Below are positions 9,142-19,071 of a DNA stretch of 64,000 nt, in pieces. The DNA is from an uncultured Aquimarina sp. (GTDB taxonomy: Bacteria > Bacteroidota > Bacteroidia > Flavobacteriales > Flavobacteriaceae). Each line of letters begins with the position of its first letter. Positions within the stretch are counted from its first letter, which is position 1. The stretch spans positions 124,001-188,000 of the forward strand of contig NZ_CANMQT010000003.1 of NCBI RefSeq assembly GCF_947500065.1, read 5' to 3'. Below the pieces are notes generated by a model. That model saw only the letters and a program-made list of their open reading frames with translations. It had not been told where the DNA came from and searched no databases. Position numbers and translations under genes: made by a program.

Positions 9142-10412
9142 TTAACAAAAAAGTCCTCGCGATTATCCTTGGTGGAGGGCAAGGAAGCCGATTAGCACCA
9201 TTGACAGAAAGCAGATCAAAACCAGCTGTATCCATTGCCGGTAAATATCGATTGGTGGATATTCCAATCACGAATTGTATACACTCCGATATTAAAAGAA
9301 TGTTTGTACTTACACAATTCAATTCTGCTTCTCTAAATAGCCATCTCAAGAACACTTATATTTTTAGTTCTTTTAGTCAAGCTTTTGTCGATGTACTTGC
9401 AGCAGAACAAACTCCGGATAATAAGACATGGTTTCAGGGCACTGCAGATGCGGTTAGACAATCCATGCATCATTTTTTAAATCATGATTTTGAATATGCA
9501 TTGATTTTATCTGGTGATCAATTATATCAAATGGATTTTAATGATATGATTGAAGCGCATATAGAAAAAGGAGCAGATATTTCTATTGCAACTTTACCTG
9601 TAAATCCTAAAGATGCTACGGATTTCGGAATCCTAAAAACAGATGAGAATAGCTTTATCAATTCCTTTACAGAAAAGCCAAGTGCGGATAAATTACCTGG
9701 TTGGGAATCTGAGGTGAGTGAAGAAATGAAAAATCAGGATCGTCATTATCTGGCGTCGATGGGGATCTATATATTTAATAGACAACTGTTAGTTGATCTT
9801 CTTTCTGATCCTAGTAGAATTGATTTTGGTAAAGAAATTATTCCGCAGTCTATCGATACTCATAAAGTATTAGCGTATCAATATGAAGGATATTGGACTG
9901 ATATTGGTACAATATCTTCATTTTTTGAAGCTAATATTGAGTTAGCAAATGATATTCCTAAATTTGATTTGTTTAATAATGACCGAAATATTCTTACTAG
10001 ACCACGAATACTTCCTCCATCAAAAATATCAGGAACTTTATTGAATAAAGCAATGATTGCCGAAGGCTGTTTAATACAAGCAAAGGAAATCGAACAATCA
10101 GTTATAGGTATTCGATCCAGAATAGGTAAAGATACTGAGATAAAAAACACCTATATGATTGGTAGTGATAAATACCAAGATTTAGAGGAGTTACAAACGG
10201 ATGTTAATGATAATAGACCTTATATTGGAGTAGGTGAAAGATGTAGTATCAATAATGCTATTATTGATAAAGATTCTAGAATTGGTAATGATGTTATTAT
10301 TAATGGAGGATCACATTTAGAAGATAAAGACGATGAACGATATGTTGTTAAAGATGGAATAGTTGTCGTTAAAAAAGGAGCAGTAATTCCGGATAATTTT
10401 AGAATACAATAA
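9138..10412 (+). CDS. glgC: Glucose-1-phosphate adenylyltransferase
   Basis: This enzyme makes ADP-glucose from glucose-1-phosphate and ATP, the committed step of bacterial glycogen synthesis. The 424-aa product is of standard length. Its N-terminal nucleotidyltransferase motif GGGQGSRLAPLT (about 11-22) is followed by SKPAVSIAGKYRLVDIP. The middle has DFGILK and FTEKPS segments that contact the sugar phosphate and an ASMGIYIF strand. The C-terminal third is a left-handed beta-helix with hexapeptide-like repeats (about 300-420), which is the allosteric/oligomerisation domain. It starts inside the last codons of glgA. Confidence 0.96.
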   Translation: MINKKVLAIILGGGQGSRLAPLTESRSKPAVSIAGKYRLVDIPITNCIHSDIKRMFVLTQFNSASLNSHLKNTYIFSSFSQAFVDVLAAEQTPDNKTWFQGTADAVRQSMHHFLNHDFEYALILSGDQLYQMDFNDMIEAHIEKGADISIATLPVNPKDATDFGILKTDENSFINSFTEKPSADKLPGWESEVSEEMKNQDRHYLASMGIYIFNRQLLVDLLSDPSRIDFGKEIIPQSIDTHKVLAYQYEGYWTDIGTISSFFEANIELANDIPKFDLFNNDRNILTRPRILPPSKISGTLLNKAMIAEGCLIQAKEIEQSVIGIRSRIGKDTEIKNTYMIGSDKYQDLEELQTDVNDNRPYIGVGERCSINNAIIDKDSRIGNDVIINGGSHLEDKDDERYVVKDGIVVVKKGAVIPDNFRIQ

Positions 10413-10519
10413 CCTTTTTTTACTTAAATGATTACTTTATATTTTTATTGTAGTTAGCTATAAATAAATGAATTAGTTTTTGTTATGTCGAGTAAACTGA
10501 GATTAATAATCAGTTATAT

Positions 10520-12442
10520 ATGAGTAAAGTAATAACACATAGTTTATTTTCTGAATTTGATATCAATCTTTTTAAAACAGGAAAGCACTATAGATTATAC
10601 GAGAGGTTTGGATCACATATTACTACAGTTGATGGTGTAAAAGGAACGTACTTTTCGGTTTGGGCTCCATCGGCTAAATCTGTTTCTGTTATAGGAGATT
10701 TTAATTTTTGGACAGAAGGAGAGCATCAATTAAATGTTCGTTGGGATGAATCAGGAATATGGGAAGGTTTTGTTCCAGAAGTAGGAAAGGGTAGTATCTA
10801 TAAGTATAAAATTCACTCTCATAATAATGATATAAAGACTGAAAAAGCCGATCCTTATGCTCGTAGATGTGAGCATCCACCAAAAACCGCATCCGTAGTT
10901 TGGGAAGATTCTTATGATTGGAAGGATACAGAGTGGATGAAAAAGAGAAAAAATAATAATGCTATTGACGCTCCTTTTTCTGTTTATGAGGTTCATTTAG
11001 GATCGTGGAAAAGAAAAATTGATGAAAACAGGTCACTTTCTTATGTGGAATTGGCCGATGAATTGGTTTCCTATGTAAAAGAAATGAATTTTACTCATGT
11101 GGAATTGATGCCAATTATGGAGTATCCATATGATCCTTCTTGGGGATATCAACTTACAGGATATTTTGCACCTACTTCGCGTTTTGGGTATCCAGAAGAA
11201 TTTAAACTGCTCGTTGATAAATTACATCAAAATGATATTGGAATCTTACTGGATTGGGTGCCATCTCATTTCCCTGAAGATGCTCATGGACTAGGCTATT
11301 TTGATGGTTCTTGTTTGTATGAACACCCAGATAAAAGAAAAGGATATCATCCAGATTGGAAGAGTTTGATATTCAATTATGATAGAAATGAAGTAAAAAG
11401 CTTTTTGATTAGCAATGCTATTTTTTGGTTGGATCAATATCATGCAGATGGATTAAGAGTAGACGCGGTAGCTTCGATGTTGTTTTTGGATTACTCAAGA
11501 GAAGAGGGTGAATGGGAGCCTAATATATATGGAGGTAGAGAAAATCTTGATGCCATTTCTTTTATGAAGGATTTAAATAAAGAAGTTTATAAAAGCTTTC
11601 CAGATGTACAGACTATAGCAGAAGAATCTACTTCATTTCCTATGGTTTCTAAACCTACTTTTGTTGGAGGACTAGGTTTTGGTATGAAATGGATGATGGG
11701 TTGGATGCACGATACCTTGCAGTACTTTGCAAAAGAATCGATTTATAGAAAGCATCATCAAAATGATCTTACTTTTAGTATGACATATGCTTTTACAGAA
11801 AACTTTATGTTGCCTTTATCTCATGATGAAGTGGTGTATGGTAAAAAGAGTATCCTAGGCAGAATGCCAGGAGATGAGTGGCAACAGTTTGCTAATCTTA
11901 GATTGTTATACAGTTATATGTTTACGCATCCAGGAACTAACCTGCTTTTTATGGGATCAGAGTTCGGACAAAGAGATGAATGGAATTTCCAAAGTAGTTT
12001 AGATTGGCACTTATTACAATATGATTATCATAAAGGAATCAAAAATCTAATTACGGACCTTAATGCATTATATAAAAAGTATCCAGCATTATACGAGAAA
12101 CAATTTAACGCAGATGGTTTTGAATGGATAAACTATAATGATCACGAAAATTCTGTAGTAGCGTATATACGAAAAGGAAATAAAGAAGAAGATTTTTTAG
12201 TGGTAGCTTGTAATTTTACACCAGTACCTAGAACTGGCTATCGTATTGGATTACCAACCGAAGGAAAGTTAGTTCAGTTATTTAATAGTGATAACAAAAG
12301 TTATGGAGGAACCGGAGATTTTATAACGAATGAAGTTGCTATAGAAAAAATGAACTGGCATCATAGAAAGTATTCCGCAGAAATTAATATTCCTCCATTG
12401 GGATCTATTGTATTTGGAATTAATAGTAGTGCTAAAAGCTGA
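10520..12442 (+). CDS. glgB: 1,4-alpha-glucan branching enzyme (GH13)
   Basis: This enzyme introduces alpha-1,6 branches into glycogen. The 640-aa protein has an N-terminal CBM48 (about 25-120), then a GH13 barrel. The catalytic nucleophile is Asp315 in GLRVDAVASM, the acid/base is Glu368 in TIAEES, and the third acidic residue lies in LSHDEVVYGK (about 435). A C-terminal all-beta domain closes it (about 535-635). It follows glgC by 107 bp on the same strand and completes the core glycogen-synthesis set. Confidence 0.96.
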   Translation: MSKVITHSLFSEFDINLFKTGKHYRLYERFGSHITTVDGVKGTYFSVWAPSAKSVSVIGDFNFWTEGEHQLNVRWDESGIWEGFVPEVGKGSIYKYKIHSHNNDIKTEKADPYARRCEHPPKTASVVWEDSYDWKDTEWMKKRKNNNAIDAPFSVYEVHLGSWKRKIDENRSLSYVELADELVSYVKEMNFTHVELMPIMEYPYDPSWGYQLTGYFAPTSRFGYPEEFKLLVDKLHQNDIGILLDWVPSHFPEDAHGLGYFDGSCLYEHPDKRKGYHPDWKSLIFNYDRNEVKSFLISNAIFWLDQYHADGLRVDAVASMLFLDYSREEGEWEPNIYGGRENLDAISFMKDLNKEVYKSFPDVQTIAEESTSFPMVSKPTFVGGLGFGMKWMMGWMHDTLQYFAKESIYRKHHQNDLTFSMTYAFTENFMLPLSHDEVVYGKKSILGRMPGDEWQQFANLRLLYSYMFTHPGTNLLFMGSEFGQRDEWNFQSSLDWHLLQYDYHKGIKNLITDLNALYKKYPALYEKQFNADGFEWINYNDHENSVVAYIRKGNKEEDFLVVACNFTPVPRTGYRIGLPTEGKLVQLFNSDNKSYGGTGDFITNEVAIEKMNWHHRKYSAEINIPPLGSIVFGINSSAKS

Positions 12443-12516
12443 TAAACCATTAGTAATATTAGATAATATCTAAAACTTTAAAACTGTCATAGTAAACAAT
12501 TGTTAATTGATTTCAG

Positions 12517-12536
12517 TTTCAAACGTTTTCGTGAAA
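12517..12536. promoter_or_regulatory. LacI-like operator candidate upstream of GH31
   Basis: The 20-bp imperfect dyad TTTCAAACGTTTTCGTGAAA contains the AAACGTTT core and one CG flank typical of LacI-family operators, with a TTTCA...TGAAA outer palindrome. It lies 98 bp upstream of the GH31 alpha-glucosidase. No LacI gene is in the window, so a trans-acting regulator would be encoded elsewhere. This is a motif-only inference. Confidence 0.3.
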
Positions 12537-12633
12537 TTTTCTTAATAAATACTAATTAAAACAATTTATTTATTGCGATAGATATTGTTTTTTTACAAAA
12601 CACAAGAGTAAAAGAAAAAGAAACCAACCAGCT

Positions 12634-15039
12634 ATGATAACCAATACAGAGTTAGAAGTTAAAGGGAATTTGTTTCCTGGAAAAATCATCTCCTTTTCAC
12701 AGAACGTAGATAAAATTAATTTTACTACAGAAAATGGGGTAATCCTTCAAGTGACCATTATACGAGGAAGTGTTGTTCGTTTTAGATATGCTACAGATAA
12801 TAATTTTGAAAATGATTTCTCGTATGCTATTAGCGAAAAAGGCGTAAGAGGGTATAGTGAATTAGAAGTTAAGGAGCTGGAGGATGAATACGAGATTACC
12901 ACTAAAAAAATAACGATTTGTATAGCCAAAGCAAACATACATGTACTCATAAAGGATAGAGAAGGAAATATCATTTGTAAAGATGATTGGGGTTTTCATT
13001 GGGAACAAAGCTATGATTATGGTGGTAACATCGTAAAAATGAGTAAATCGGCTCCGCAAGGAGAATGTTATTATGGATTAGGTGATAAACCGATGCATCT
13101 TAATTTAAAAGGAAAACGAATTGAGAACTGGGCTACAGATCAGTATGCATTCGGGAAAGATCAAGATCCTTTATATAAGAGTGTTCCATTTTATATCGGA
13201 ATGTATGAGGAAAGAGCGTATGGGATTTTCTTTGATAATACATTCAAAACGTATTTTGATTTTTGTAATGAACGCAGAAATGTAACTAGCTTTTGGGCTC
13301 ATGGAGGCGAAATGAATTACTATTTCTTTTATGGTCCTAACATGCAAGACGTTGTTACCAGGTATACAGATCTTACCGGTAAACCAGAACTACCACCATT
13401 ATGGGCATTAGGATACCATCAATGTAAATGGAGTTATTACCCAGAAAGCAAAGTAAAAGAGGTGACTACTAAGTTTAGAGACCTAAAAATACCATGTGAT
13501 GCCATTTATCTGGATATAGATTATATGGAAGGATTTAGATGTTTTACTTGGAACAAAGAGTATTTCCCGGATCCTAAACGAATGGTCGAGGAGTTAGCAG
13601 AAGATGGTTATAAGACCATAGTAATTATAGATCCAGGAATTAAGATTGATGATCAATATTGGGTATATCAAGAAGCCATGGAAAAAGATTATTTCTGTAA
13701 GCGTGCTGATGGACCCTATATGAGAGGGAAAGTGTGGCCTGGAGAATGTTTCTTTCCTGATTTCACTAATCCCGAAGTAAGAGAGTGGTGGGCAGGATTA
13801 TTTAAGGAGCTTATTGATGAAATAGGGGTTAAAGGAGTGTGGAATGATATGAATGAACCTGCAGTGATGGAAGTTCCAGGAAAAACATTCCCTGATGATG
13901 TACGTCATAATTATGATGGAAACCCTTGTAGTCATAGAAAAGCACATAATATTTATGGTACACAAATGGCGAGAGCTACTTATGAAGGTATCAAAAGATT
14001 TGGATATCCAAAAAGGCCCTTTGTAATTACCCGATCAGCATATTCCGGAGCACAACGGTATACTTCTTCGTGGACGGGTGATAATGTAGCAACCTGGGAG
14101 CATCTTTGGATTGCTAATATTCAGGCACAACGCATGAGTATGAGTGGAATGTCTTTTACAGGTAGTGATATTGGAGGATTTGCAGAGCATCCTACAGGAG
14201 AATTATATGCTCGTTGGATTCAATTAGGAGTATTCCACCCTTTCTGTCGTACCCATTCATCTGGAGATCATGGTAATCAAGAGCCTTGGACCTTTGGTGA
14301 AGAAGTTGTAGATGTTACCAGAAAATATGTAGAATTACGTTATCAATTACTACCATATTTATATACAATGTTTTGGGAGTATGCAGAAGGAGGGATACCG
14401 ATGCTAAAATCATTAGTGTTATATGATCAGTTAGATCCGCAAACACACTATAGAACCGATGAATTTGTATTTGGTAATCAAATATTAGTGTGTCCTGTGC
14501 AAGAACCTAATGCAAAGGGAAGAAGATTGTATATACCACGAGGAAATTGGTATAATTACTGGACTCGAGAGTATGTAAAAGGAGGCATGGAACAATGGGT
14601 AGATGCTGATTTAGATACAATTCCTCTATTTGTTAAAGAAGGTGCTATTATTCCTAAATACCCAATCCAACAATATGTAGGTGAGAAGAAGATTGAAGAA
14701 TTGAAATTGGAAGTATATTATAAATTAGGAAATAAAGAAGTTTCTAAAGTGTATGAAGATGCACAAGATGGTTATGACTATACCAAAGGGCGATTCAGTT
14801 TAAGAAGTTTTGCTTTTACAGGAAAAGAGAATGAAGTTATCATTCAGCAGCATAAAAATGGTACTTATATTACCGATTATGAAAGCATGAAGATTGAATT
14901 GATTGGATTACCTTTTCAAATAAAAGAAATTGAAATAGATAATGTCGTAGTGCCTTTAAAAGATCTAAAATTTGATATAAAAAACAATACAGTAGTGGTT
15001 CCCAAAAATTTTGCAGAATTACATATTATTGCTAAATAA
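12634..15039 (+). CDS. Alpha-glucosidase, GH31 family
   Basis: An 801-aa glycoside hydrolase family 31 enzyme that releases glucose from the non-reducing end of alpha-glucans or oligosaccharides. An N-terminal beta-sandwich (about 1-255) precedes the TIM barrel. The barrel has the nucleophile motif WNDMNEP (W403, nucleophile Asp405) and the acid/base segment SWTGDN (Asp483), followed by SMSGMSFTGSDIGGF. C-terminal beta domains run from about 660. No signal peptide is seen, so it is probably intracellular. It lies 191 bp after glgB. The context suggests glycogen or maltodextrin turnover. Confidence 0.94.
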   Translation: MITNTELEVKGNLFPGKIISFSQNVDKINFTTENGVILQVTIIRGSVVRFRYATDNNFENDFSYAISEKGVRGYSELEVKELEDEYEITTKKITICIAKANIHVLIKDREGNIICKDDWGFHWEQSYDYGGNIVKMSKSAPQGECYYGLGDKPMHLNLKGKRIENWATDQYAFGKDQDPLYKSVPFYIGMYEERAYGIFFDNTFKTYFDFCNERRNVTSFWAHGGEMNYYFFYGPNMQDVVTRYTDLTGKPELPPLWALGYHQCKWSYYPESKVKEVTTKFRDLKIPCDAIYLDIDYMEGFRCFTWNKEYFPDPKRMVEELAEDGYKTIVIIDPGIKIDDQYWVYQEAMEKDYFCKRADGPYMRGKVWPGECFFPDFTNPEVREWWAGLFKELIDEIGVKGVWNDMNEPAVMEVPGKTFPDDVRHNYDGNPCSHRKAHNIYGTQMARATYEGIKRFGYPKRPFVITRSAYSGAQRYTSSWTGDNVATWEHLWIANIQAQRMSMSGMSFTGSDIGGFAEHPTGELYARWIQLGVFHPFCRTHSSGDHGNQEPWTFGEEVVDVTRKYVELRYQLLPYLYTMFWEYAEGGIPMLKSLVLYDQLDPQTHYRTDEFVFGNQILVCPVQEPNAKGRRLYIPRGNWYNYWTREYVKGGMEQWVDADLDTIPLFVKEGAIIPKYPIQQYVGEKKIEELKLEVYYKLGNKEVSKVYEDAQDGYDYTKGRFSLRSFAFTGKENEVIIQQHKNGTYITDYESMKIELIGLPFQIKEIEIDNVVVPLKDLKFDIKNNTVVVPKNFAELHIIAK

Positions 15040-15156
15040 AAACAGTTTATCGATAATTATTGTCATATATAGATTTTAGTGTATAAATACTTGATTTTTT
15101 ATTGAAAAGGAAGTGTTGAATTTTGTAATTTTAACATACAAAATTTACATCTATCC

Positions 15157-15987
15157 ATGAATATTATGAAAAAGAGAAAATTAATAGTTGCATTAGGATC
15201 AATATTTCTATTTCTTTCTTGTGCAACCAATCCTTTTACGGGTAAGCAAACATTGGCTCTAGTACCTAATTCTCAGATTTTACCAGCAGCTTTTGCTCAA
15301 TATGATCAGGTACTGAAGGAAAGCAAGGTGCTTAAAGGTACATCAGATTCCGAAATGGTTAAACGTGTAGGTCAAAAGATAGCCAAAGCAGCAGAAAGAT
15401 GGTTGAATGCAAATGGTCATCAAGGTTATTTGAATGATTATAAATGGGAGTATAACCTAATAGATGATAAAGCAGTAAACGCTTGGGCTATGCCTGGAGG
15501 AAAAATAGCTTTTTATACAGGAATCTTACCAATAGCCAAAACTGAAACAGGTGTAGCTGCTATTATGGGTCATGAAGTAGTGCATGCAATCGCCAATCAC
15601 GGACAGCAACGTATGAGTGCAGGACAAATCCAACAGGTGGCTGGAGTAGCTACTACAGTTGCTGCGAGTGGGCAGAATGAACAAACGCAACAAATTATAG
15701 GAACTGCTTTTGGATTAGGAAGTCAGTTAGGAGTTATGTTGCCATTTAGTAGAAGTCATGAAACAGAAGCTGATAAAGTAGGATTAACTTTAATGGCTAT
15801 AGCAGGGTATGATCCTTCTGAAGCTGCTGAGTTATGGAAACGTATGAAAGCAAACAGTGGAGGACAAGCACCACCAGAGTTTATGAGTACACATCCATCA
15901 AATGATACACGTATAGCTAATCTTACAGCTTGGGCGCCGGCAGCAAAGGCTGAAGCAAAGAAATTTGGTGTTACCACCTTTAAATAA
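15157..15987 (+). CDS. M48-family metallopeptidase lipoprotein
   Basis: A 276-aa zinc protease of the M48 group (periplasmic BepA/LoiP-like). It has a lipoprotein signal with the lipobox Cys at about residue 22 (FLFLSC) and then mature CATNPFTGKQTL, a common start for flavobacterial M48C lipoproteins. The zinc motif HEVVH is at 139-143, and a third ligand is likely the Glu in SHETEADKVGL near residue 205. The related E. coli proteins degrade misfolded outer-membrane proteins. Two starts are possible (15157 or the ATG at 15166). A strong terminator follows 42 bp downstream. Confidence 0.92.
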   Translation: MNIMKKRKLIVALGSIFLFLSCATNPFTGKQTLALVPNSQILPAAFAQYDQVLKESKVLKGTSDSEMVKRVGQKIAKAAERWLNANGHQGYLNDYKWEYNLIDDKAVNAWAMPGGKIAFYTGILPIAKTETGVAAIMGHEVVHAIANHGQQRMSAGQIQQVAGVATTVAASGQNEQTQQIIGTAFGLGSQLGVMLPFSRSHETEADKVGLTLMAIAGYDPSEAAELWKRMKANSGGQAPPEFMSTHPSNDTRIANLTAWAPAAKAEAKKFGVTTFK

Positions 15988-16028
15988 TTGTAAACTTTCA
16001 ATTCTTAAAAAGATTATACTTATTTTAG

Positions 16029-16064
16029 AAGCTGTTCCAGAATAACCTGGAACAGCTTTTTTTT
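16029..16064 (+). terminator. Rho-independent terminator abutting the next start codon
   Basis: A perfect 12-bp stem, AAGCTGTTCCAG (16029-16040) pairing with 16047-16058 across a 6-nt loop, is followed by a run of eight T (16057-16064). It ends the M48 gene. The T-run stops 5 bp before the ATG of the UMF1 transporter, so it would also sit in that gene's leader. Confidence 0.9.
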
Positions 16065-16069
16065 ATCAT

Positions 16070-17392
16070 ATGCGAGAAGTACTTCCTAAAGGACATAAAA
16101 AATTATTAAACGCCTGGGCTTTTTATGATTGGGCGAATTCTGTATATAATCTAACTATTTCATCAGCAGTGTTTCCTATATTTTGGGGAGCACTGACAAT
16201 TATTAGAGATGATCAAGGTGAAATTGTAAGTGATACAGTCTCTTTTTTAGGATATGATTTTAATAATGATTCTTTGATTAGTTATGTTACGGCATTAGCT
16301 TTTTTATTGGTCTCATTTATTAGCCCTTTTCTTTCTGGAATTGCAGATTATGTTGGTAATAAAAAGAACTTTTTAAAATTCTTTTGTTACCTAGGTGCAT
16401 TATCTTGTATTGGATTGTATTGGTTTTCTTTAGAAAATTTGTTTTTCAGTTTGTTGTGTTACCTTTTTGCACTTATTGGTTTTTGGGGTAGTATCGTTTT
16501 TTATAATTCTTATTTGCCAGATATAGCATTTCCCGAACAGCAAGATGCTATTAGTGCTAAAGGATATTCTTTGGGATATATTGGTAGTGTGATACTATTG
16601 ATAATTAACTTGGTAATGATATTAAAATATGAATGGTTTGGTTTTGAGAGTGAAGGTGTGCCAACTAGGCTTTCATTTTTAATGGTTGGAGTTTGGTGGA
16701 TAGGTTTTAGTCAATACTCCTATTATTATTTGCCTAAAGGAAATAAAAAGGAAACATTATCCAAAGATGTCTTGTTTAACGGATTTAAAGAATTAAAATT
16801 AATATGGAATAAGCTTAAACACAATATCCGATTAAAACGATACTTGTTAGCGTTTTTTGTATATAGTATGGCTGTTCAAACTATTATGCTTATCGCAACA
16901 TATTTTGGTATAGAAGAGTTGGATTGGGGAGATCAAGATGCAACAACAGGTCTTATTATAAGTATTCTGTTAATTCAATTAGTAGCAATTGCAGGAGCAT
17001 TTCTAACTTCAAAAGCATCAGGTAAATATGGTAATATAAAAACATTAATAGTTATTAATTTTATCTGGATTGTAATATGTATTTATGCATATACAATTAC
17101 GACTCCTACTCAATTTTATTTCGCTGCTGCCATTGTTGGTTTGGTAATGGGTGGAATACAAGCATTATCAAGGTCAACATATTCAAAATTGTTACCAGAG
17201 AATGCCGTAGACACTGCATCTTATTTTAGTTTTTATGATGTTTCTGAAAAGATTGGTATTGTAATAGGAATGTTTTCTTATGGTATCGTGGCACAATTAA
17301 CAGGAAGTGTTAGATATTCGATTTTATTCTTTATCATATTTTTCGTGATTGGTGTATTGTTACTTTTTAGAGTACCTAAAGAGAGAGAGTAA
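16070..17392 (+). CDS. UMF1-type MFS transporter (Atg22-like)
   Basis: A 440-aa inner-membrane transporter with about 12 hydrophobic segments. The N-terminal LLNAWAFYDWANSVYNL is the hallmark of the bacterial UMF1 / Atg22-like MFS group. GGIQALSRSTYSKLLPE (about 360-376) is the other conserved stretch of this family. Substrates of bacterial members are mostly unknown, and yeast Atg22 exports amino acids from the vacuole. The start at 16070 matches the family N-terminus but lies immediately after a terminator T-run, leaving no room for a normal leader when transcribed on its own. Confidence 0.9.
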   Translation: MREVLPKGHKKLLNAWAFYDWANSVYNLTISSAVFPIFWGALTIIRDDQGEIVSDTVSFLGYDFNNDSLISYVTALAFLLVSFISPFLSGIADYVGNKKNFLKFFCYLGALSCIGLYWFSLENLFFSLLCYLFALIGFWGSIVFYNSYLPDIAFPEQQDAISAKGYSLGYIGSVILLIINLVMILKYEWFGFESEGVPTRLSFLMVGVWWIGFSQYSYYYLPKGNKKETLSKDVLFNGFKELKLIWNKLKHNIRLKRYLLAFFVYSMAVQTIMLIATYFGIEELDWGDQDATTGLIISILLIQLVAIAGAFLTSKASGKYGNIKTLIVINFIWIVICIYAYTITTPTQFYFAAAIVGLVMGGIQALSRSTYSKLLPENAVDTASYFSFYDVSEKIGIVIGMFSYGIVAQLTGSVRYSILFFIIFFVIGVLLLFRVPKERE

Positions 17393-17418
17393 ATTCATTT
17401 TTTGTTATAATTAGTTTA

Positions 17419-17444
17419 ATACTGTTAAATTCTGTTAACAGTAT
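17419..17444. terminator. Inverted repeat after the UMF1 gene, weak terminator or operator
   Basis: A perfect 10-bp inverted repeat ATACTGTTAA / TTAACAGTAT with a 6-nt loop starts 27 bp after the UMF1 stop. No T-run follows, so it may be a processing hairpin or a protein-binding site. The rest of the 300-bp gap (17393-17692) is AT-rich with no other feature I can support. Confidence 0.35.
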
Positions 17445-17692
17445 CAAGTTAATATATGATAATATTGTTTATTTCGTTTTAGAACTTATGTACATTACAT
17501 TGATAACTTTTAAAACCAAAATCTTACCATGATACTGTATCAAAACTTTCAAATGATTTTCATCTAAATTCTTTGCGTTTTATCTAATTCTCATACATAA
17601 TTGTAAAGGAATTTTAGTATAAATGTTCAAATGGCACCACATTTGTATACCAATCAACCAATCATTTTAATTACACAAATAATTTTATAATT

Positions 17693-18172
17693 ATGAAAAA
17701 AATAATTCTAGTATTAACAATTGCGTTACTTGCTTCTTGTTCCGCTAGTAAGAAAACAATCATTGCGGCAAAAAAAACATTAAAAGGCGAGTGGTCATTG
17801 GATAAAATATCCTACGATCGTTCAGGTGTTTTTGAAGTGAAATTATATAATGATGCTTCTGCAGAATGCCTTACTGGTGGTATTTGGAAATTTATTCCTA
17901 ATAATAATACGGGTAAGTATACAGTAAATGAAAATCAATGTACTTCAACAGGAGCTCGTAGTTTTAGGTTTACGATCCCAGAACCTTCAGAGAATGGAGA
18001 TTATAGTTTTCTTTTTAAACCTATAGACGAAAAGAAGAGAAGTACCAATAATAATAAAGGGTATCGAATGACTTTAAAACATTTGGATGATACTACAATG
18101 ACCTGGACACAGACCGTAAGTCTAGAAGGCAAACCGTTTGTGATTACAATGAATTTTAATAAACTACAATAA
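17693..18172 (+). CDS. Lipocalin-like lipoprotein, copy 1
   Basis: A 159-aa outer-envelope lipoprotein with a signal peptide and lipobox LLASC (Cys about 16), then a basic linker and a small beta-barrel domain starting LKGEWSLDKI. It has the G-x-W start, antiparallel strands and final 'MNFNKLQ' strand of lipocalin-like proteins. A paralogue lies 1.4 kb downstream (19072-19554), sharing GYRM, the C..GIW/C..TNWEF pairing and the overall length. It is followed after 16 bp by an OmpA/glycine-zipper gene, a pair that is itself duplicated. The ligand is unknown. Confidence 0.78.
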   Translation: MKKIILVLTIALLASCSASKKTIIAAKKTLKGEWSLDKISYDRSGVFEVKLYNDASAECLTGGIWKFIPNNNTGKYTVNENQCTSTGARSFRFTIPEPSENGDYSFLFKPIDEKKRSTNNNKGYRMTLKHLDDTTMTWTQTVSLEGKPFVITMNFNKLQ

Positions 18173-18188
18173 CTCAAATCTTTACACA

Positions 18189-18884
18189 ATGATTAAATCA
18201 AATTTTAATAAAATAGCATTCGTACTTATAGCTGTAGTTGTTCTAAGTAGCTGTGATGCAGTACAGAACGCTAATAATACTCAAAAAGGTGCTGTAATTG
18301 GTACAACTGCTGGAGCTGTTCTTGGTGGAGTACTTGGAAATAACATAGGAAACAAGGAGAATTCAGTATTAGGTGCTGTAATTGGTGGTGTAGTAGGAGG
18401 TGTTGCTGGTGGTGTTATCGGTAAACAAATGGATAAACAGGCACAGAAAATAGAAGAAGAGATTCCAGGAGCAGAAGTTACTCGAATAGGAGAAGGAATT
18501 GATATTGTTTTTGATGAAAGGAGTGGTGTGTATTTTGATACAAATAAGTCTAATATTAATACCAAATCTAGAGAAAACCTAAACAAACTTGTTGGGATTT
18601 TTAAAGATTATCCAGATACTAATATTATAGTAGAAGGACATACCGATAGTTCTGGTGATGATGGGTATAACTTGGAGTTATCCAAAAAACGAGCTAATTC
18701 AGTGACCAGTTATCTAATTTCTCAAGGTATTAGCGCTACAAGGTTAACAACCTATTTTCATGGAGAAACTTTACCTAAATATGATAATGCGACAGCAGAA
18801 GGAAGAGCAAAGAATAGGAGAGTGGAGTTTGGAGTATTAGCAAATGATAAAATGATCGAAGATGCTAAGAAAAAAGTAGACTAA
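18189..18884 (+). CDS. OmpA-family lipoprotein with glycine zipper, copy 1
   Basis: A 231-aa protein with lipobox LSSC (Cys about 22), a glycine-zipper membrane-associating segment (about 38-85, repeated GAVIGG/GVVGG), a short helical linker, and a C-terminal OmpA peptidoglycan-binding domain (about 112-225). The OmpA domain has YFDTNKSNI, EGHTDSSGDDGYN, the S..RA..V helix and NRRVEF, which are the residues that bind diaminopimelate in this fold. It probably tethers the outer membrane to the wall. It is cotranscribed with the lipocalin-like gene 16 bp upstream and closed by a strong terminator. Confidence 0.92.
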   Translation: MIKSNFNKIAFVLIAVVVLSSCDAVQNANNTQKGAVIGTTAGAVLGGVLGNNIGNKENSVLGAVIGGVVGGVAGGVIGKQMDKQAQKIEEEIPGAEVTRIGEGIDIVFDERSGVYFDTNKSNINTKSRENLNKLVGIFKDYPDTNIIVEGHTDSSGDDGYNLELSKKRANSVTSYLISQGISATRLTTYFHGETLPKYDNATAEGRAKNRRVEFGVLANDKMIEDAKKKVD

Positions 18885-18906
18885 GTTATACTTTATATTA
18901 TACGTG

Positions 18907-18944
18907 AAATTCCCAATAGAATATATTTCTATTGGGAATTTTTT
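18907..18944 (+). terminator. Rho-independent terminator after OmpA copy 1
   Basis: A perfect 15-bp stem (18907-18921 with 18927-18941) and 5-nt loop are followed by a T-run to 18944. It separates the two lipocalin/OmpA pairs into independent transcription units. Confidence 0.9.
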
Positions 18945-19071
18945 GGTTATAAACGAACCCTTTACCCTGAAAACAGGGTGCTTGTTTTCACCATTTATGA
19001 TGTAGTTTAAAGAGTGTTATATAATGATATTTGTACTATACAAATCATAATAACCTCTTTAACTCTAAACC

